Source: a virus | Length of the DNA stretch: 35,459 nucleotides | Strand: one strand, 5' to 3' | Virus record (IMG/VR): IMGVR_UViG_3300042154_001728 | Location: 1 to 35,459 of that record | In this document: piece by piece, positions 1 to 8,054 of the stretch | Layout: every line of letters begins with the position of its first letter | Numbering within the stretch: position 1 is the stretch's first letter | Position numbers and translations under genes: made by a program | Notes under the pieces: model-generated | Told to the model about the DNA's origin: nothing | What the model saw: only the letters and a program-made list of their open reading frames with translations | The model's database searches: none

Positions 1-69
1 AATATACAATGCATTTAATTGCTCTTCTGTTATTTTATCTCCATCTATTTTAAAATCTTCTACTTGCAT
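1..69 (-). CDS. Start of a leftward gene, truncated by the window edge
   Basis: Reading leftward from an ATG at 67-69, an open frame of 23 codons runs off the window edge. It begins MQVEDFKIDGDKITEEQLNA, a charged soluble-looking start with no stop. It points away from the primase gene at 421, so the two genes would be divergently transcribed. There is no Shine-Dalgarno sequence upstream, as for most genes here. The piece is too short to assign a function, and a chance open frame of this length is possible. Confidence 0.45.
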   Translation of the reverse strand, partial: MQVEDFKIDGDKITEEQLNALYI

Positions 70-129
70 AATAGCTAGTTTAAAGGTATTTAGCCTTTTT
101 TTAGAGTGAAATTGACTTTGTTTTTCATC

Positions 130-330
130 TGTAGCTTATATCTAAAATCCTTTAGCGGACTAAACCGTCGGATACTGCCGATATTATTTTAGGTTTTCAC
201 TACTAATTATTTTTGTATACCTGAAGCATATATTGGTCTTTACTCCTGGTAGTCGTTATGCTTACTCATTCTAAAACTCACTCATGGAATTTAACCAAGC
301 TATGGCATAGAGCCTGAGTATACGACATTA
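130..330. other. Non-coding gap with clustered inverted repeats, possible structured RNA
   Basis: No convincing gene lies between 70 and 420. Two groups of perfect inverted repeats are visible. Group one: CTAAAAT 142-148 pairs with ATTTTAG 186-192 and encloses TTTAG-CGGA-CTAAA (151-164) and TCGG/CCGA (168-171/178-181). Group two: the self-complementary GTATAC occurs at 215-220 and 318-323, and encloses AAGCATA 224-230 pairing with TATGCTT 257-263, plus a GCTAT/ATAG-GC hairpin at 299-313. Both groups could fold as three-way junctions. I found no tRNA T-loop signature and no known riboswitch or ribozyme core. The strand is unknown. Confidence 0.35.
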
Positions 331-408
331 GTTTTACTAATATACAACAAATATTTGAAACAGAAAAATTTTTTTTAATAAATATTTTTTTATGTCATTT
401 TTTTGTCT

Positions 409-416
409 TATATTTG
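409..416 (+). promoter_or_regulatory. Possible Bacteroidota-type -7 box before the primase gene
   Basis: TATATTTG matches the Bacteroidota housekeeping -7 consensus TAnnTTTG. It sits 5 bases before the ATG at 421, so transcription would start nearly at the start codon (a leaderless mRNA). The surrounding sequence is a long T/A-rich run, so a chance match is quite possible. Confidence 0.25.
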
Positions 417-420
417 ATAA

Positions 421-1350
421 ATGGACAAAGAGTTACTTGTATTAGGATTATTAGAAACAGTTCTTGGTAAAGGAAAAGGATCTAAAACCACTATGGATTA
501 TGCATTCTATTGCCCAGTTTGTAAGCATCATAATCCTAAGTTAATAGTGAATATTAAGTCTGGACAATATAATTGTTGGACATGTCATCCAGCTACTAAA
601 GGTAAAACACCAGTATCACTATTAAAAAAAGTAGATGCTCCTACTGAAAAGATTATCGAAATGAAAAACTATTTTCAAGGAGATAATACAAAGATTGATA
701 CAACAAAACCAAATAAAGTAACCCTACCTGAAGAATTTGTTTCATTATCTAATCCAGATAAATCTCTTGAGTGTAGACATGCTTTAGCTTATTTAAAGAA
801 AAGAAATATTTCTATTCAAGATATACAAAAATATAATATTGGATATTGTAAAACAGGAAGATATAGAAATAGGATTATAGTCCCGTCATATGATAAAGAT
901 GGAAACGTAAACTATTTTATTGCTAGATCATTTGAACCGGACCCGTCTCGTAAATATGATGCTCCAAGTTGTAATAAAACAGAACTTATAGGTCTAGAGT
1001 ATTTTGTTAATTGGTCTATTCCTGTTATATTATGTGAAGGTATTTTTGATGCTATTGCAATTAAACGTAATGCCATTCCTTTATTTGGTAAAACTATTCC
1101 TCAATCACTCATGATGAAATTAGTAGAATCTGAAGTAAAAACAGTATATTTGGCATTAGACAAAGATGCTCTTAAAGAAGCACTAGATTATTCACAAAAT
1201 CTTCTTAACTTAGGAAAAGAAGTTTATTTAATAGAATTAGAAGGTAAAGATCCTTCTGACCTTGGTTTTAATAATATGACCAAGTTATTACATACTGCGA
1301 AGCCACTGTCTTTCGGAGACCTGCTTCTCAAAAAAATACAACTAATATGA
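421..1350 (+). CDS. DNA primase, T4 gp61-like (zinc finger plus TOPRIM)
   Basis: The 309-residue protein would make RNA primers for lagging-strand synthesis alongside a replicative helicase. A zinc-ribbon of the CHC2 primase type is visible near the N-terminus (C31-P-V-C34 and C52-W-T-C55). A TOPRIM core follows: ILCEGIFDAIA at about 203-213 with the acidic E206, DKD at 247-249, and the primase-typical GKDPSDLG at about 275-282. Length and layout match T4 gp61 (about 340 residues). The stop codon overlaps the ATG of the next gene by four bases (ATGA), so the two are probably translationally coupled. The helicase partner is not in the window. Confidence 0.85.
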   Translation: MDKELLVLGLLETVLGKGKGSKTTMDYAFYCPVCKHHNPKLIVNIKSGQYNCWTCHPATKGKTPVSLLKKVDAPTEKIIEMKNYFQGDNTKIDTTKPNKVTLPEEFVSLSNPDKSLECRHALAYLKKRNISIQDIQKYNIGYCKTGRYRNRIIVPSYDKDGNVNYFIARSFEPDPSRKYDAPSCNKTELIGLEYFVNWSIPVILCEGIFDAIAIKRNAIPLFGKTIPQSLMMKLVESEVKTVYLALDKDALKEALDYSQNLLNLGKEVYLIELEGKDPSDLGFNNMTKLLHTAKPLSFGDLLLKKIQLI

Positions 1351-2141
1351 TCGAACAAAACAAGAATGTCTATCGAGACAAGTTCTTAAAAAGAATCGTT
1401 GAAACAGATCCTGAACTTAGACAAATTACATTACATGATTCTAGATATTATCAAAGGTCGCCTGGGGTTTTTTATCCGTCTGTTACCACAATTCTTGGTT
1501 ACTTTCCGAAAGGTGTTTTTTTCGAAACTTGGATTAAAGACATGGGGCATAATGCTGATATTGTTATGCGTCGCGCTGGCGATGAGGGAACTCAAGTCCA
1601 CAATGCCGTAGAAAAATTCCTAAAAGGAGAAGAAATTAGATGGATTGAACCTGATGGTAAGGTTAATTATCATACTCATGTATGGAAAATGATCTTGGGC
1701 TTTACAGACTTTTGGACAACCTATAAGCCAACTCTTCTATTGTCAGAAGAATTCATGTTTAGTGACACCTATAAATACTCAGGAACATTAGATCTATTGG
1801 TAGATATTAAAGGAGAAAAGTGGTTATTAGATATCAAAACATCAAACTCAGTTCATGAAAGCTACTACTTACAAATGTCAGCCTACACTAAAGCTTATGA
1901 AGAAAGATACCTCCAAAAAGTGGATCGTAACGGTATCATATGGCTCAAATCTTCTAAAAGAGGGGCAGATAAGGCAGGCAAAAAAATGCAAGGCGCAGGT
2001 TGGGAAATAATTGAAGGAAAGAAGACAGTTGATGAATATTTCAATATGTTCTTACATACTTATGAGACTTATAAGATTATGCATCCTGAGTCTGAAATTG
2101 AATTACTTACTCTACCTAATACCGTTAAACTTACAGATTAA
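1347..2141 (+). CDS. PD-(D/E)XK exonuclease of the RecB/Cas4 type
   Basis: The 264-residue protein carries the full nuclease signature: a GTQVH motif with H85, GTLDL with D149, the DIKTS core with D162 and K164, and the Q176-x-x-x-Y180 motif of the RecB/AddB/Cas4 clade. Such enzymes trim DNA ends with Mg2+ or Mn2+. No helicase domain is present and I see no cluster of cysteines that would hold an iron-sulfur centre, unlike typical Cas4 or AddB. It is fused by a four-base overlap to the primase, suggesting work in replication or recombination of phage DNA. Confidence 0.8.
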   Translation: MIEQNKNVYRDKFLKRIVETDPELRQITLHDSRYYQRSPGVFYPSVTTILGYFPKGVFFETWIKDMGHNADIVMRRAGDEGTQVHNAVEKFLKGEEIRWIEPDGKVNYHTHVWKMILGFTDFWTTYKPTLLLSEEFMFSDTYKYSGTLDLLVDIKGEKWLLDIKTSNSVHESYYLQMSAYTKAYEERYLQKVDRNGIIWLKSSKRGADKAGKKMQGAGWEIIEGKKTVDEYFNMFLHTYETYKIMHPESEIELLTLPNTVKLTD

Positions 2142-2148
2142 TATTTAT
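2141..2148 (+). promoter_or_regulatory. ATATTTAT intergenic motif, copy 1
   Basis: ATATTTATT in the 14-base gap after the nuclease gene, 7 bases before the ATG at 2156. It is one of nine copies at gene borders in this window and may be a phage-specific promoter or RNA-level element. Confidence 0.4.
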
Positions 2149-2155
2149 TGGTAGT

Positions 2156-2941
2156 ATGATTAAGCTACTAGATTTATTATTAGAAGTAAAAGAAGGCAAA
2201 AAAGCTATTATAATGGCAGGTGGAGCCGGTGCCGGCAAATCTACTTTTGTTAAGCAGATTAGACCTGACTTAAAAAAAGAAAATTGGATTGAACTGAATG
2301 CAGATAAGTATGTAGAAGACAAAGACAGTCCTATGTATAATAATCTAGCAGGAGCATCTGTTCAGATTGATAAAAAAGATCTTCCTGAAACAATTCAATC
2401 TGGTAAAAATTTTTTATATGATACAACCGGTACTAATGTAGATAGGGTATCTAATATTAAAGATTCTGGATATAATATTATGATGGTGATGGTATATACT
2501 AATCCCATAGTTAGTTTCCTTCGTAATTTTTCTAGAGAACGAAAGGTTCCCACTGTTGGAGTATTATCTAGCTGGAATAACGTATATAAAAATATCGATA
2601 CATATAAAAAAATGTTTGGCGATAATTTTTATTTAGTAGAAACAGGAGTATCTGATGAGGAAAAGAAAATGGTATCTGAATTTGAAAAAGCTTATAAATC
2701 TAATAAATTAAAAGAATTTTTTGAGCAACTTTTATCTTCTGGTCAATTTAAGTCTACATTTAAAAAAGATCCTACTAAACAAAAATCTCCTGAAGAAATA
2801 GCAAAATCTAAAGCACTTGTTGATAAACAAATAGATGTATTGTCAAACCAGTTTGATACTATAGAAAAACAAGTAGAAGAGTTAAAAACTCAAGATATGT
2901 CAAGTGTTGTGTCTAAAGCAAAATCATTTATTACGTCATGA
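2156..2941 (+). CDS. P-loop kinase (zeta-toxin/polynucleotide-kinase-like)
   Basis: A 261-residue protein with a clear Walker A motif, GGAGAGKST at 22-30, followed by an NADKY segment and a DTTGTN segment. This is the layout of small P-loop kinases such as zeta toxins, adenylylsulfate-kinase-like proteins and T4 polynucleotide kinase. The C-terminal 100 residues are lysine/glutamate-rich and probably helical. The substrate cannot be deduced. The N-terminus, MIKLLDLLLE, is a short amphipathic helix ending L-L-E. It resembles the capsid-targeting peptide of T4 internal proteins and recurs in several neighbours, so the enzyme may be packaged. Its end overlaps the start of the next gene (ATG at 2938). 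Confidence 0.7.
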   Translation: MIKLLDLLLEVKEGKKAIIMAGGAGAGKSTFVKQIRPDLKKENWIELNADKYVEDKDSPMYNNLAGASVQIDKKDLPETIQSGKNFLYDTTGTNVDRVSNIKDSGYNIMMVMVYTNPIVSFLRNFSRERKVPTVGVLSSWNNVYKNIDTYKKMFGDNFYLVETGVSDEEKKMVSEFEKAYKSNKLKEFFEQLLSSGQFKSTFKKDPTKQKSPEEIAKSKALVDKQIDVLSNQFDTIEKQVEELKTQDMSSVVSKAKSFITS

Positions 2942-3528
2942 TTAACTTCGAACAACTAGGAAGGCAAATAGCAGAGGATATTTTAAAAGAAGCATCTCCA
3001 GATGTAGGACCTTGTTTTTACCCTGGTAAATTTAAACCTCCTCATAAAGGACATTTTGAAGCTGCAAAGTATTTAGCATCTCAAAATTATATTAATAAGG
3101 TATATGTTGTTATATCTAATGTTACTAAATACGGTATAACTCCACAAGATTCTTTTTATATTTGGCAAGAATATCTAAAAGCAGAACCTAATCCTAAAAT
3201 AGAAGTCTACATATCTAAAGAGTCAACACCTATAAAAGATATTTTTTCTTTTATGGCAGAGAACCCAGATATTGATCCAGTATACGTTGCATCAGGAGAA
3301 GAAGAGCAAACAGAATTAGGATACTTCGATTCTATACAAAAAAGATTCCCTAATAAAATAAGACCTGAAATTATACCAGCGCAATTTGGTAGAATATCTG
3401 CAACTCAAATGAGAGCTACAATTAAAGACGGTAATTTTGAAGAGTTTGTTAAGTTTATTCCAGACTCAGCATATAATAAAGGAGTAGCTAAAGATGTGTT
3501 TGGAAGACTATTGAAAATAATGAAATGA
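2938..3528 (+). CDS. Cytidylyltransferase-like nucleotidyltransferase
   Basis: A 196-residue protein with the two hallmark motifs of the nucleotidylyltransferase (HIGH) superfamily: FKPPHKGH with H36 and H39, and ISATQMR at 153-159 (the ISxTxxR motif). Family members join a nucleotide to a phosphorylated small molecule, for example NMN adenylyltransferase or phosphopantetheine adenylyltransferase. The real substrate is unknown; a role in NAD metabolism is an attractive guess because phages often carry NAD enzymes. The first 20 residues (MINFEQLGRQIAEDILKEAS) precede the catalytic domain and hold IAE and LKE, possible prohead-protease sites. It is packed against its neighbours with four-base overlaps. 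Confidence 0.75.
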   Translation: MINFEQLGRQIAEDILKEASPDVGPCFYPGKFKPPHKGHFEAAKYLASQNYINKVYVVISNVTKYGITPQDSFYIWQEYLKAEPNPKIEVYISKESTPIKDIFSFMAENPDIDPVYVASGEEEQTELGYFDSIQKRFPNKIRPEIIPAQFGRISATQMRATIKDGNFEEFVKFIPDSAYNKGVAKDVFGRLLKIMK

Positions 3529-4418
3529 TACCAGAACAAAGACAAGAAATAATAGAGGATTTTATACAGTTCACAAAGAACAAATTAAATATAAATCAGC
3601 TTCCTACAATTAGGTTTTTAAATGATCGTGAATGGGCTACTGAAAAAAGAAGCTTTGGACAGTATGATCCAAATCAAAAACACTTAGATGTTTATATAGG
3701 TAATAGAAACCTAGCAGATATACTTAGAACTTTATGCCATGAATTAGTTCATCATAGACAAAATGAGCTTGGTAAATTATATAATAATGCTGGAGAAACT
3801 GGTTCTAATATAGAAAATCAAGCTAATGCTTTAGCAGGAATAATGATGAGAGATTACGGTAAGAGTAATGATCTTATTTATGAGTCTCTTCTTCCTAACC
3901 TTAAACAAATCTACGAAGTAGAACAAAAAGGCGGTATTCAAATCTATTGTGATATGGATGGAGTGTTATGTGATTTTGATGAAAGGTTTGAACATTTTTA
4001 TGGAATTCCACCTAGAGAATATTATACCACAAAAGGTTCTAAAGCATTTGAAGAGGCTGTAAATAAAGCTGGTATTGACTTTTGGGCTAAGATGAATTGG
4101 ATGCCTGGAGGCCAAGAATTATGGTCTATTATAGGTAAATATAATCCTTACATTCTAACTAGTCCAAGCAAATTTGAGTTTGCTAAAGAAGGAAAAAAGA
4201 TATGGATACAAAATAATTTAAATCCTCAACCTAGTAAAATATTATTTGCACAGACAGGAAATAAGCATTCAGAAATGAAGACAGATCCTAAAAGATCCAT
4301 CTTAATAGATGACTATTGGCCAAATTTAGCTCCATGGAAAGCAGAAGGTGGTATTGCAATAATGCACAAAGATATTAATAAAACAAAAGATATATTAAGT
4401 AAATTTAGAATAAAATAG
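3525..4418 (+). CDS. Fusion: HExxH metallopeptidase-like domain plus HAD nucleotidase-like domain
   Basis: A 297-residue protein with two domains. Residues about 1-120 carry HELVH (72-76), the zinc-binding HExxH motif. E97, in the conserved-looking stretch ENQANALAGIMMRDY, is a candidate third ligand. Residues about 138-297 carry HAD phosphatase motifs: DMDGVLCDF with nucleophile D143 and acid D145, LTSPS at about 211-215 (motif II), and LIDDYWPNL at about 260-268 (motif IV). This is the pattern of 5'(3')-deoxyribonucleotidases. A linker with YESLLPNLKQIYE joins them. The nucleotidase could recycle nucleotides; the peptidase target is unknown. It starts inside the end of the preceding gene. 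Confidence 0.75.
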   Translation: MIPEQRQEIIEDFIQFTKNKLNINQLPTIRFLNDREWATEKRSFGQYDPNQKHLDVYIGNRNLADILRTLCHELVHHRQNELGKLYNNAGETGSNIENQANALAGIMMRDYGKSNDLIYESLLPNLKQIYEVEQKGGIQIYCDMDGVLCDFDERFEHFYGIPPREYYTTKGSKAFEEAVNKAGIDFWAKMNWMPGGQELWSIIGKYNPYILTSPSKFEFAKEGKKIWIQNNLNPQPSKILFAQTGNKHSEMKTDPKRSILIDDYWPNLAPWKAEGGIAIMHKDINKTKDILSKFRIK

Positions 4419-4420
4419 TT

Positions 4421-4999
4421 ATGTTACCAAAAGATTCTACTCTAAAAAAAGAGTTTAAAAAAAGCGACGTTCAAAGAATGAGAAACATTATCACTGGTAA
4501 AACTGGTGATAGAACTCAAATACTTGGAGGTTGGGAAAACAAAATAGAAGAGCACAAAGAAGGAGATACTTGGGAAGAAGACGGAAAGAAATGGACCATA
4601 AAAAATGGGATCAAACAATCTATTACCAAGCTAGATAAGTTTAAGCATCTTATATCTTTACCTCTTACTTGTCCTAGTTGTAAGAAGCCCATGAAAGCTG
4701 ATGAATTAAATAAAAAAATGTATTCAGTACATAAAGTATGTTTAAATTGTCTTATTGATATGGAGTCAAAACTCAAGCTTGAAGGTAAATATGAGGAATA
4801 TGAAAAGAATATTATTAATATGAATAAAAATGCAAGTCTTGAAGAGTTTGAACAGGCTTTAGATTCATGGCTTGAGGAAAAAGATACGTTTGTAACTGAG
4901 CAGGGAGATATTGAAAGTTGGCAAGGTGGAGACAAAAACAAGATATACAAGGAGCTCAAGGAAAAGATACAGGAGTTTAGGAAAACAGATATTTATTAG
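4421..4999 (+). CDS. Conserved T4-like phage protein with zinc-ribbon cysteines
   Basis: A 192-residue protein. Residues about 1-75 are basic and contain a WEEDGKKWTIKNG segment. A zinc-ribbon follows, with CPSC and CLNC pairs at about 84-110. The C-terminal third is acidic and helical, with the segment GDIESWQGG. From memory the same arrangement occurs in other marine T4-like phages as a protein of unknown function; I could not check this. A single zinc-ribbon suggests nucleic-acid or protein binding. It starts two bases after the preceding stop codon. Confidence 0.7.
   Translation: MLPKDSTLKKEFKKSDVQRMRNIITGKTGDRTQILGGWENKIEEHKEGDTWEEDGKKWTIKNGIKQSITKLDKFKHLISLPLTCPSCKKPMKADELNKKMYSVHKVCLNCLIDMESKLKLEGKYEEYEKNIINMNKNASLEEFEQALDSWLEEKDTFVTEQGDIESWQGGDKNKIYKELKEKIQEFRKTDIY
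4989..4996 (+). promoter_or_regulatory. ATATTTAT intergenic motif, copy 2
   Basis: ATATTTATT overlaps the last codons of the preceding gene (reading Ile-Tyr-stop) and lies 17 bases before the ATG at 5014. It shares the preceding CAG with copy 4. Confidence 0.35.
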
Positions 5000-5013
5000 T
5001 AAATCTATATAGT

Positions 5014-5652
5014 ATGCCAGCAGCATCTAAACAACAACAGAAATTAATGGGCATAGTTCATGCCCTTCAAAAAGGAGATATGAAACCATCACAAGCATCA
5101 GGAAAAGCAAAAGAAATGGCTAAATCAATGAAAAAAGGCGATGTAAAAGACTTCGCTGCAACTAAACATAAGGGCCTTCCTAAAAAGGTTAAGAAAGAAA
5201 ATATGGGCGTTGCTTCTATGTATGTAGTACGTAAGCCTAATTCTGAAATGAATGAAGCTGATTTAGTATTAGAGTTTAATCCACTTGAAGGAATTCAACC
5301 ATTAAATATTGGTATGGAAGATGTGCATTCAGTGCATATGAGTGCAGAAGATGCTCAAGAAATTGCTGCTGAAGCTTATAAATCTTGTATGGATGAAGCT
5401 TTTCAACTTGAAGAAAAGAAAGGTAAAGTTGGAGACAAGTTGAAAAAAACTATTGACCATCTTGAAAAGAAGCGTAAAGAACATGTTGATATGGCTAAAG
5501 AAGATCCTAAGAATGCTTCTAAGCATAAAGAACATATTGCTAAGATTGCTACACAAATTGATGATCTTATGAGTAAGATGGAAAAGATTGAAAAGAGTAA
5601 AAAGAATGTTGAGAAAGTAGAAGACAAGAAAGAAGAGAAAAAAGAAAAATAA
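5014..5652 (+). CDS. DUF3008-like protein with a C-terminal coiled coil
   Basis: A 212-residue protein. The first 60 residues (MPAASKQQQKLMGIVHALQKG and the following SMKKGDVKDFAATKHKGLP) match the pattern I recall for DUF3008, a short domain of unknown function common in T4-like phages. The middle is acidic. Residues about 130-212 are almost entirely Lys/Glu/Asp with heptad-like spacing, so a long coiled coil or charged single helix is likely. The stop codon overlaps the ATG of the next gene (TAATG). Its job is unknown; the high charge would suit a DNA- or core-associated head protein. Confidence 0.65.
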   Translation: MPAASKQQQKLMGIVHALQKGDMKPSQASGKAKEMAKSMKKGDVKDFAATKHKGLPKKVKKENMGVASMYVVRKPNSEMNEADLVLEFNPLEGIQPLNIGMEDVHSVHMSAEDAQEIAAEAYKSCMDEAFQLEEKKGKVGDKLKKTIDHLEKKRKEHVDMAKEDPKNASKHKEHIAKIATQIDDLMSKMEKIEKSKKNVEKVEDKKEEKKEK

Positions 5653-6023
5653 TGGAGGCTTTAGGTTTATTTCTTGGAACATTAATGCAGTCTAGAAATC
5701 AGGCTCATATATATCATTTACAAGTACAAGGTCCTGGATCATTTGCTGCGCATAAAGCTTTACAAGAATACTATGAAGATATAGTACCTTTAATAGATGG
5801 AATTGCAGAAGGTATACAAGGTCGTTATGGTATTATAACAGGATATAAAATGCCTGAAGCAATTCGTGAAGATAATAATCCTAAAATGTATTTTGAGGGA
5901 CTTTCTAAATTTGTAGAAATGATAAGACAAGATATTCCTCAAGACTCCTATATTCAAAATGAAGTAGATACTGTTGTTGATCTTATAGAATCTACTAAAT
6001 ATAAACTCAAATTCTTGCAATAA
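5652..6023 (+). CDS. Helical ferritin/Dps-like phage protein
   Basis: A 123-residue protein predicted to be all helical. The segments MQSRNQAHIYHLQVQGPGSF and KALQEYYEDIVPLIDGIAEG place His and Glu residues as in ferritin-like four-helix proteins, and I recall a phage family of this kind (DUF5856). It may bind metal or form a small shell, but iron ligands cannot be proved from sequence alone. Unlike many neighbours it does not start with a helix ending in [L/I]-x-E. It is coupled on both sides by TAATG overlaps. Confidence 0.55.
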   Translation: MEALGLFLGTLMQSRNQAHIYHLQVQGPGSFAAHKALQEYYEDIVPLIDGIAEGIQGRYGIITGYKMPEAIREDNNPKMYFEGLSKFVEMIRQDIPQDSYIQNEVDTVVDLIESTKYKLKFLQ

Positions 6024-6304
6024 TGAATACACCAGAATTTAAAAAACATGTAAAAAATCTTTTAAAAGAAGAAGTAAATATCCCAGTATCAAATAATAAA
6101 GAAACTGGAGCAAAAACTTCTGATGTAAAAAATATTGTTAAGTACATAGAGACAAAAAAAGATTTTATATCAAGAATGGAAAGAATTTCCACAGGACAAG
6201 AAGTAACAGAATTTTTATCTTTTATATTAAATAAAATTAATCCTAAAGTATCTGGAGTTAATAAGAATGCTTTAATGAATATAATAAAAGATAGGTTTAA
6301 ATAA
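6023..6304 (+). CDS. Small helical protein of unknown function
   Basis: A 93-residue protein that I do not recognise. It begins MNTPEFKKHVKNLLKEEV, an amphipathic helix ending L-K-E, like the possible head-targeting peptides nearby. The rest is Lys/Ile/Asn-rich and probably helical. Start and stop codons overlap the neighbouring genes (TAATG at both ends), which supports it as a real gene in a coupled operon. Confidence 0.6.
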   Translation: MNTPEFKKHVKNLLKEEVNIPVSNNKETGAKTSDVKNIVKYIETKKDFISRMERISTGQEVTEFLSFILNKINPKVSGVNKNALMNIIKDRFK

Positions 6305-7359
6305 TGGCTATTGAGCTTAAAACATATGGAGATTTAAAAAAAGCTATAAAATCTATTGCTTTAAAACAAAAAGGCGAAAAGGTTGGTGGAGTAGCTTTAG
6401 ATACCATAATAGGATTAGTGCCAGGATTAGATGTTGCAAGAACAACTTTTGATTTTATTAAAGCAGCAGTATCAAAACCTGATGTTAAAAAAACAAAAAC
6501 TTGGCTAGACCGTCTTGATGTTGATGATGAAATGTCTGCTATTGTAGATGATACTGTTGAAAATGGTTTTATGAAAACAATAGCCCAGACTATAGATAGT
6601 GAGCCAGATGATAAACCTTTAGAACCTGATTTTAATATGAATGCAAGAATGGTTAATTATCTTCAAGATAAGTATGAAGGAAGACATATAGCAGGTATAA
6701 AAGAATCTAAAATGGATAAAGATAAATTATCCCAAATAAAAAAGGGTATTGAAGTTGAAATGGAACATACAGATGATCCTAAAGTAGCTTTAAAAATAGC
6801 CTTAGATCATATTAAAGAAGATCCTAAATACTATGATAAATTAGTTAAGGCAGGACTTGAAGAAATGCCCGTTGAAACTCCTAAATTTAAAATAGGAGAC
6901 ACAGTTAAATGGGAAAATCAAGATTGGGAAGTAGAAGGGATTAGAGCAAATGGTGAATATAAATTAAAAAGTCTTAAAGGATTACCGTCTACAAATATAT
7001 CAATAAGAGTAATTGATAGTCAAAATAAACATAATAATATTGAAGAATTAAATGAGGGAGAATTTTGTCCTCAATGTTTAGCACAATATATAAAAGATCA
7101 TATTAATACTCTTCATGAGGCAGAGTATAAAGGTAGAAAAGTACAACTAGGAAAACCAATGGCAGGCGATGTTAAAAAGTTTAAGGTGTATGTTAAGAAT
7201 GCCAAAGGAAATGTTGTTAAAGTAAATTTTGGTCAGAAAGGAGTAAAAATAAAAAAAGGCAATCCTAAAAGAAGAAAGAGTTTTAGAGCAAGACACCACT
7301 GTGATACTAATCCTGGACCAAGATGGAAAGCTAGATACTGGTCATGTAGGAAGTGGTAA
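6304..7359 (+). CDS. Three-part phage protein with DUF5661-like and DUF6321-like domains
   Basis: A 351-residue mosaic. Residues about 1-130 form a conserved phage domain with a hydrophobic glycine-rich stretch (VALDTIIGLVPGLD) and the acidic DVDDEMSAIVDD segment. Residues about 140-187 (KGIEVEMEHTDDPKVALKIA and the following EDPKYYDKL) match the DUF5661 pattern as I recall it. A linker holds CPQC (255-258). The last 80 residues (EAEYKGRKVQLGKP, then RKSFRARHHCD and ARYWSCRKW) match a DUF6321-like domain often fused to the end of phage proteins. LNEGE and LHEAE just before that domain are candidate protease sites. Function unknown; the C-terminus is strongly basic. Confidence 0.65.
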   Translation: MAIELKTYGDLKKAIKSIALKQKGEKVGGVALDTIIGLVPGLDVARTTFDFIKAAVSKPDVKKTKTWLDRLDVDDEMSAIVDDTVENGFMKTIAQTIDSEPDDKPLEPDFNMNARMVNYLQDKYEGRHIAGIKESKMDKDKLSQIKKGIEVEMEHTDDPKVALKIALDHIKEDPKYYDKLVKAGLEEMPVETPKFKIGDTVKWENQDWEVEGIRANGEYKLKSLKGLPSTNISIRVIDSQNKHNNIEELNEGEFCPQCLAQYIKDHINTLHEAEYKGRKVQLGKPMAGDVKKFKVYVKNAKGNVVKVNFGQKGVKIKKGNPKRRKSFRARHHCDTNPGPRWKARYWSCRKW

Positions 7360-7391
7360 TTAGTTAAATTAATTTATATACTTAATAAATA

Positions 7392-8054
7392 ATGTCTTAT
7401 TTAGTAGCTAGTATACCACCAATAGAAGTTTTTATACGTAAAGAGTTTTTATACGATTTTACTAAAGATAGTAAAAATAAGTTGTTAGGCGAAAATGAAT
7501 ACGAGTCGGCTCACTGGATAACAACTAAATCAATACCCAACCAAGCTTTATATTTTGAATCTTTCTTACATGATTATGGTGCTTTATACGACAAGTTACC
7601 TATTCACGCATTTGTTTGGAAAACAGATATAGATAAAAATAATATATACCCATTAGATTGGTTACAATTATGGGATTGTTTTTCATATAATATATCTGTT
7701 ATAAAAAAACAAAGGTTGAGAAATGCCCGTTGTGAAGTAATAATGAAAGATAAATCAAAGGCTCCTGGGCAGTATTTATTTACTATAGATTCATGTTCTT
7801 CCGATCCAAATGAATTAGATGTATCTTGGTCAGAAACACCAAATGAACACAAATCATTTAATATAATTAAATTGGATAATGGTCAGTTTGCGGCCCAACC
7901 TAATAATAGAGTATTGTGGAAACACCAGTCTCAAACTCCTTCTATAGATTTAAAAACTCCATATTTTAAATTCTCAACTAAAACCTGGATCTGTGAAAAT
8001 TCAGATAGGTGGTCAGCAGCCGGATCCAGCACTTTTACGTATATAGATGAATAG
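7392..8054 (+). CDS. Conserved hypothetical phage protein
   Basis: A 220-residue, Trp/Tyr/Phe-rich, probably globular beta-rich protein. It begins MSYLVASIPPIEVFIRKEFL and contains WLQLWDCFSYNISVIKKQRL. From memory, proteins with this start occur in other T4-like phages with no known role. It has no signal peptide, membrane segment or targeting-like N-terminus, and stands apart from its neighbours by gaps of 32 and 42 bases. The 32-base gap before it holds the AT palindrome TAAATTAATTTA (7365-7376) and TAATAAATA, similar to the T4 late promoter box. Confidence 0.6.
   Translation: MSYLVASIPPIEVFIRKEFLYDFTKDSKNKLLGENEYESAHWITTKSIPNQALYFESFLHDYGALYDKLPIHAFVWKTDIDKNNIYPLDWLQLWDCFSYNISVIKKQRLRNARCEVIMKDKSKAPGQYLFTIDSCSSDPNELDVSWSETPNEHKSFNIIKLDNGQFAAQPNNRVLWKHQSQTPSIDLKTPYFKFSTKTWICENSDRWSAAGSSTFTYIDE

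Noticed and set aside
130-330. tRNA or tmRNA gene in the left gap
   Set aside because: No T-loop (GGTTCRA-type) sequence or CCA-end arrangement on either strand, and the stems do not have cloverleaf spacing.
130-330. Hammerhead ribozyme, suggested by the three-way junctions
   Set aside because: The conserved CUGANGA and GAAA core elements are missing on both strands.
1347-2141. Cas4 as part of a phage CRISPR system
   Set aside because: No cysteine cluster for an iron-sulfur centre and no cas genes or repeats nearby; a general RecB-type nuclease linked to the primase fits better.
4516-5682. Reverse-strand open frames over 4516-4959, 5329-5682 and 5403-5627
   Set aside because: Their Ser/Phe/Leu-rich products are what Lys/Glu-rich genes on the forward strand give when read backwards; the forward genes have coupled starts and stops.
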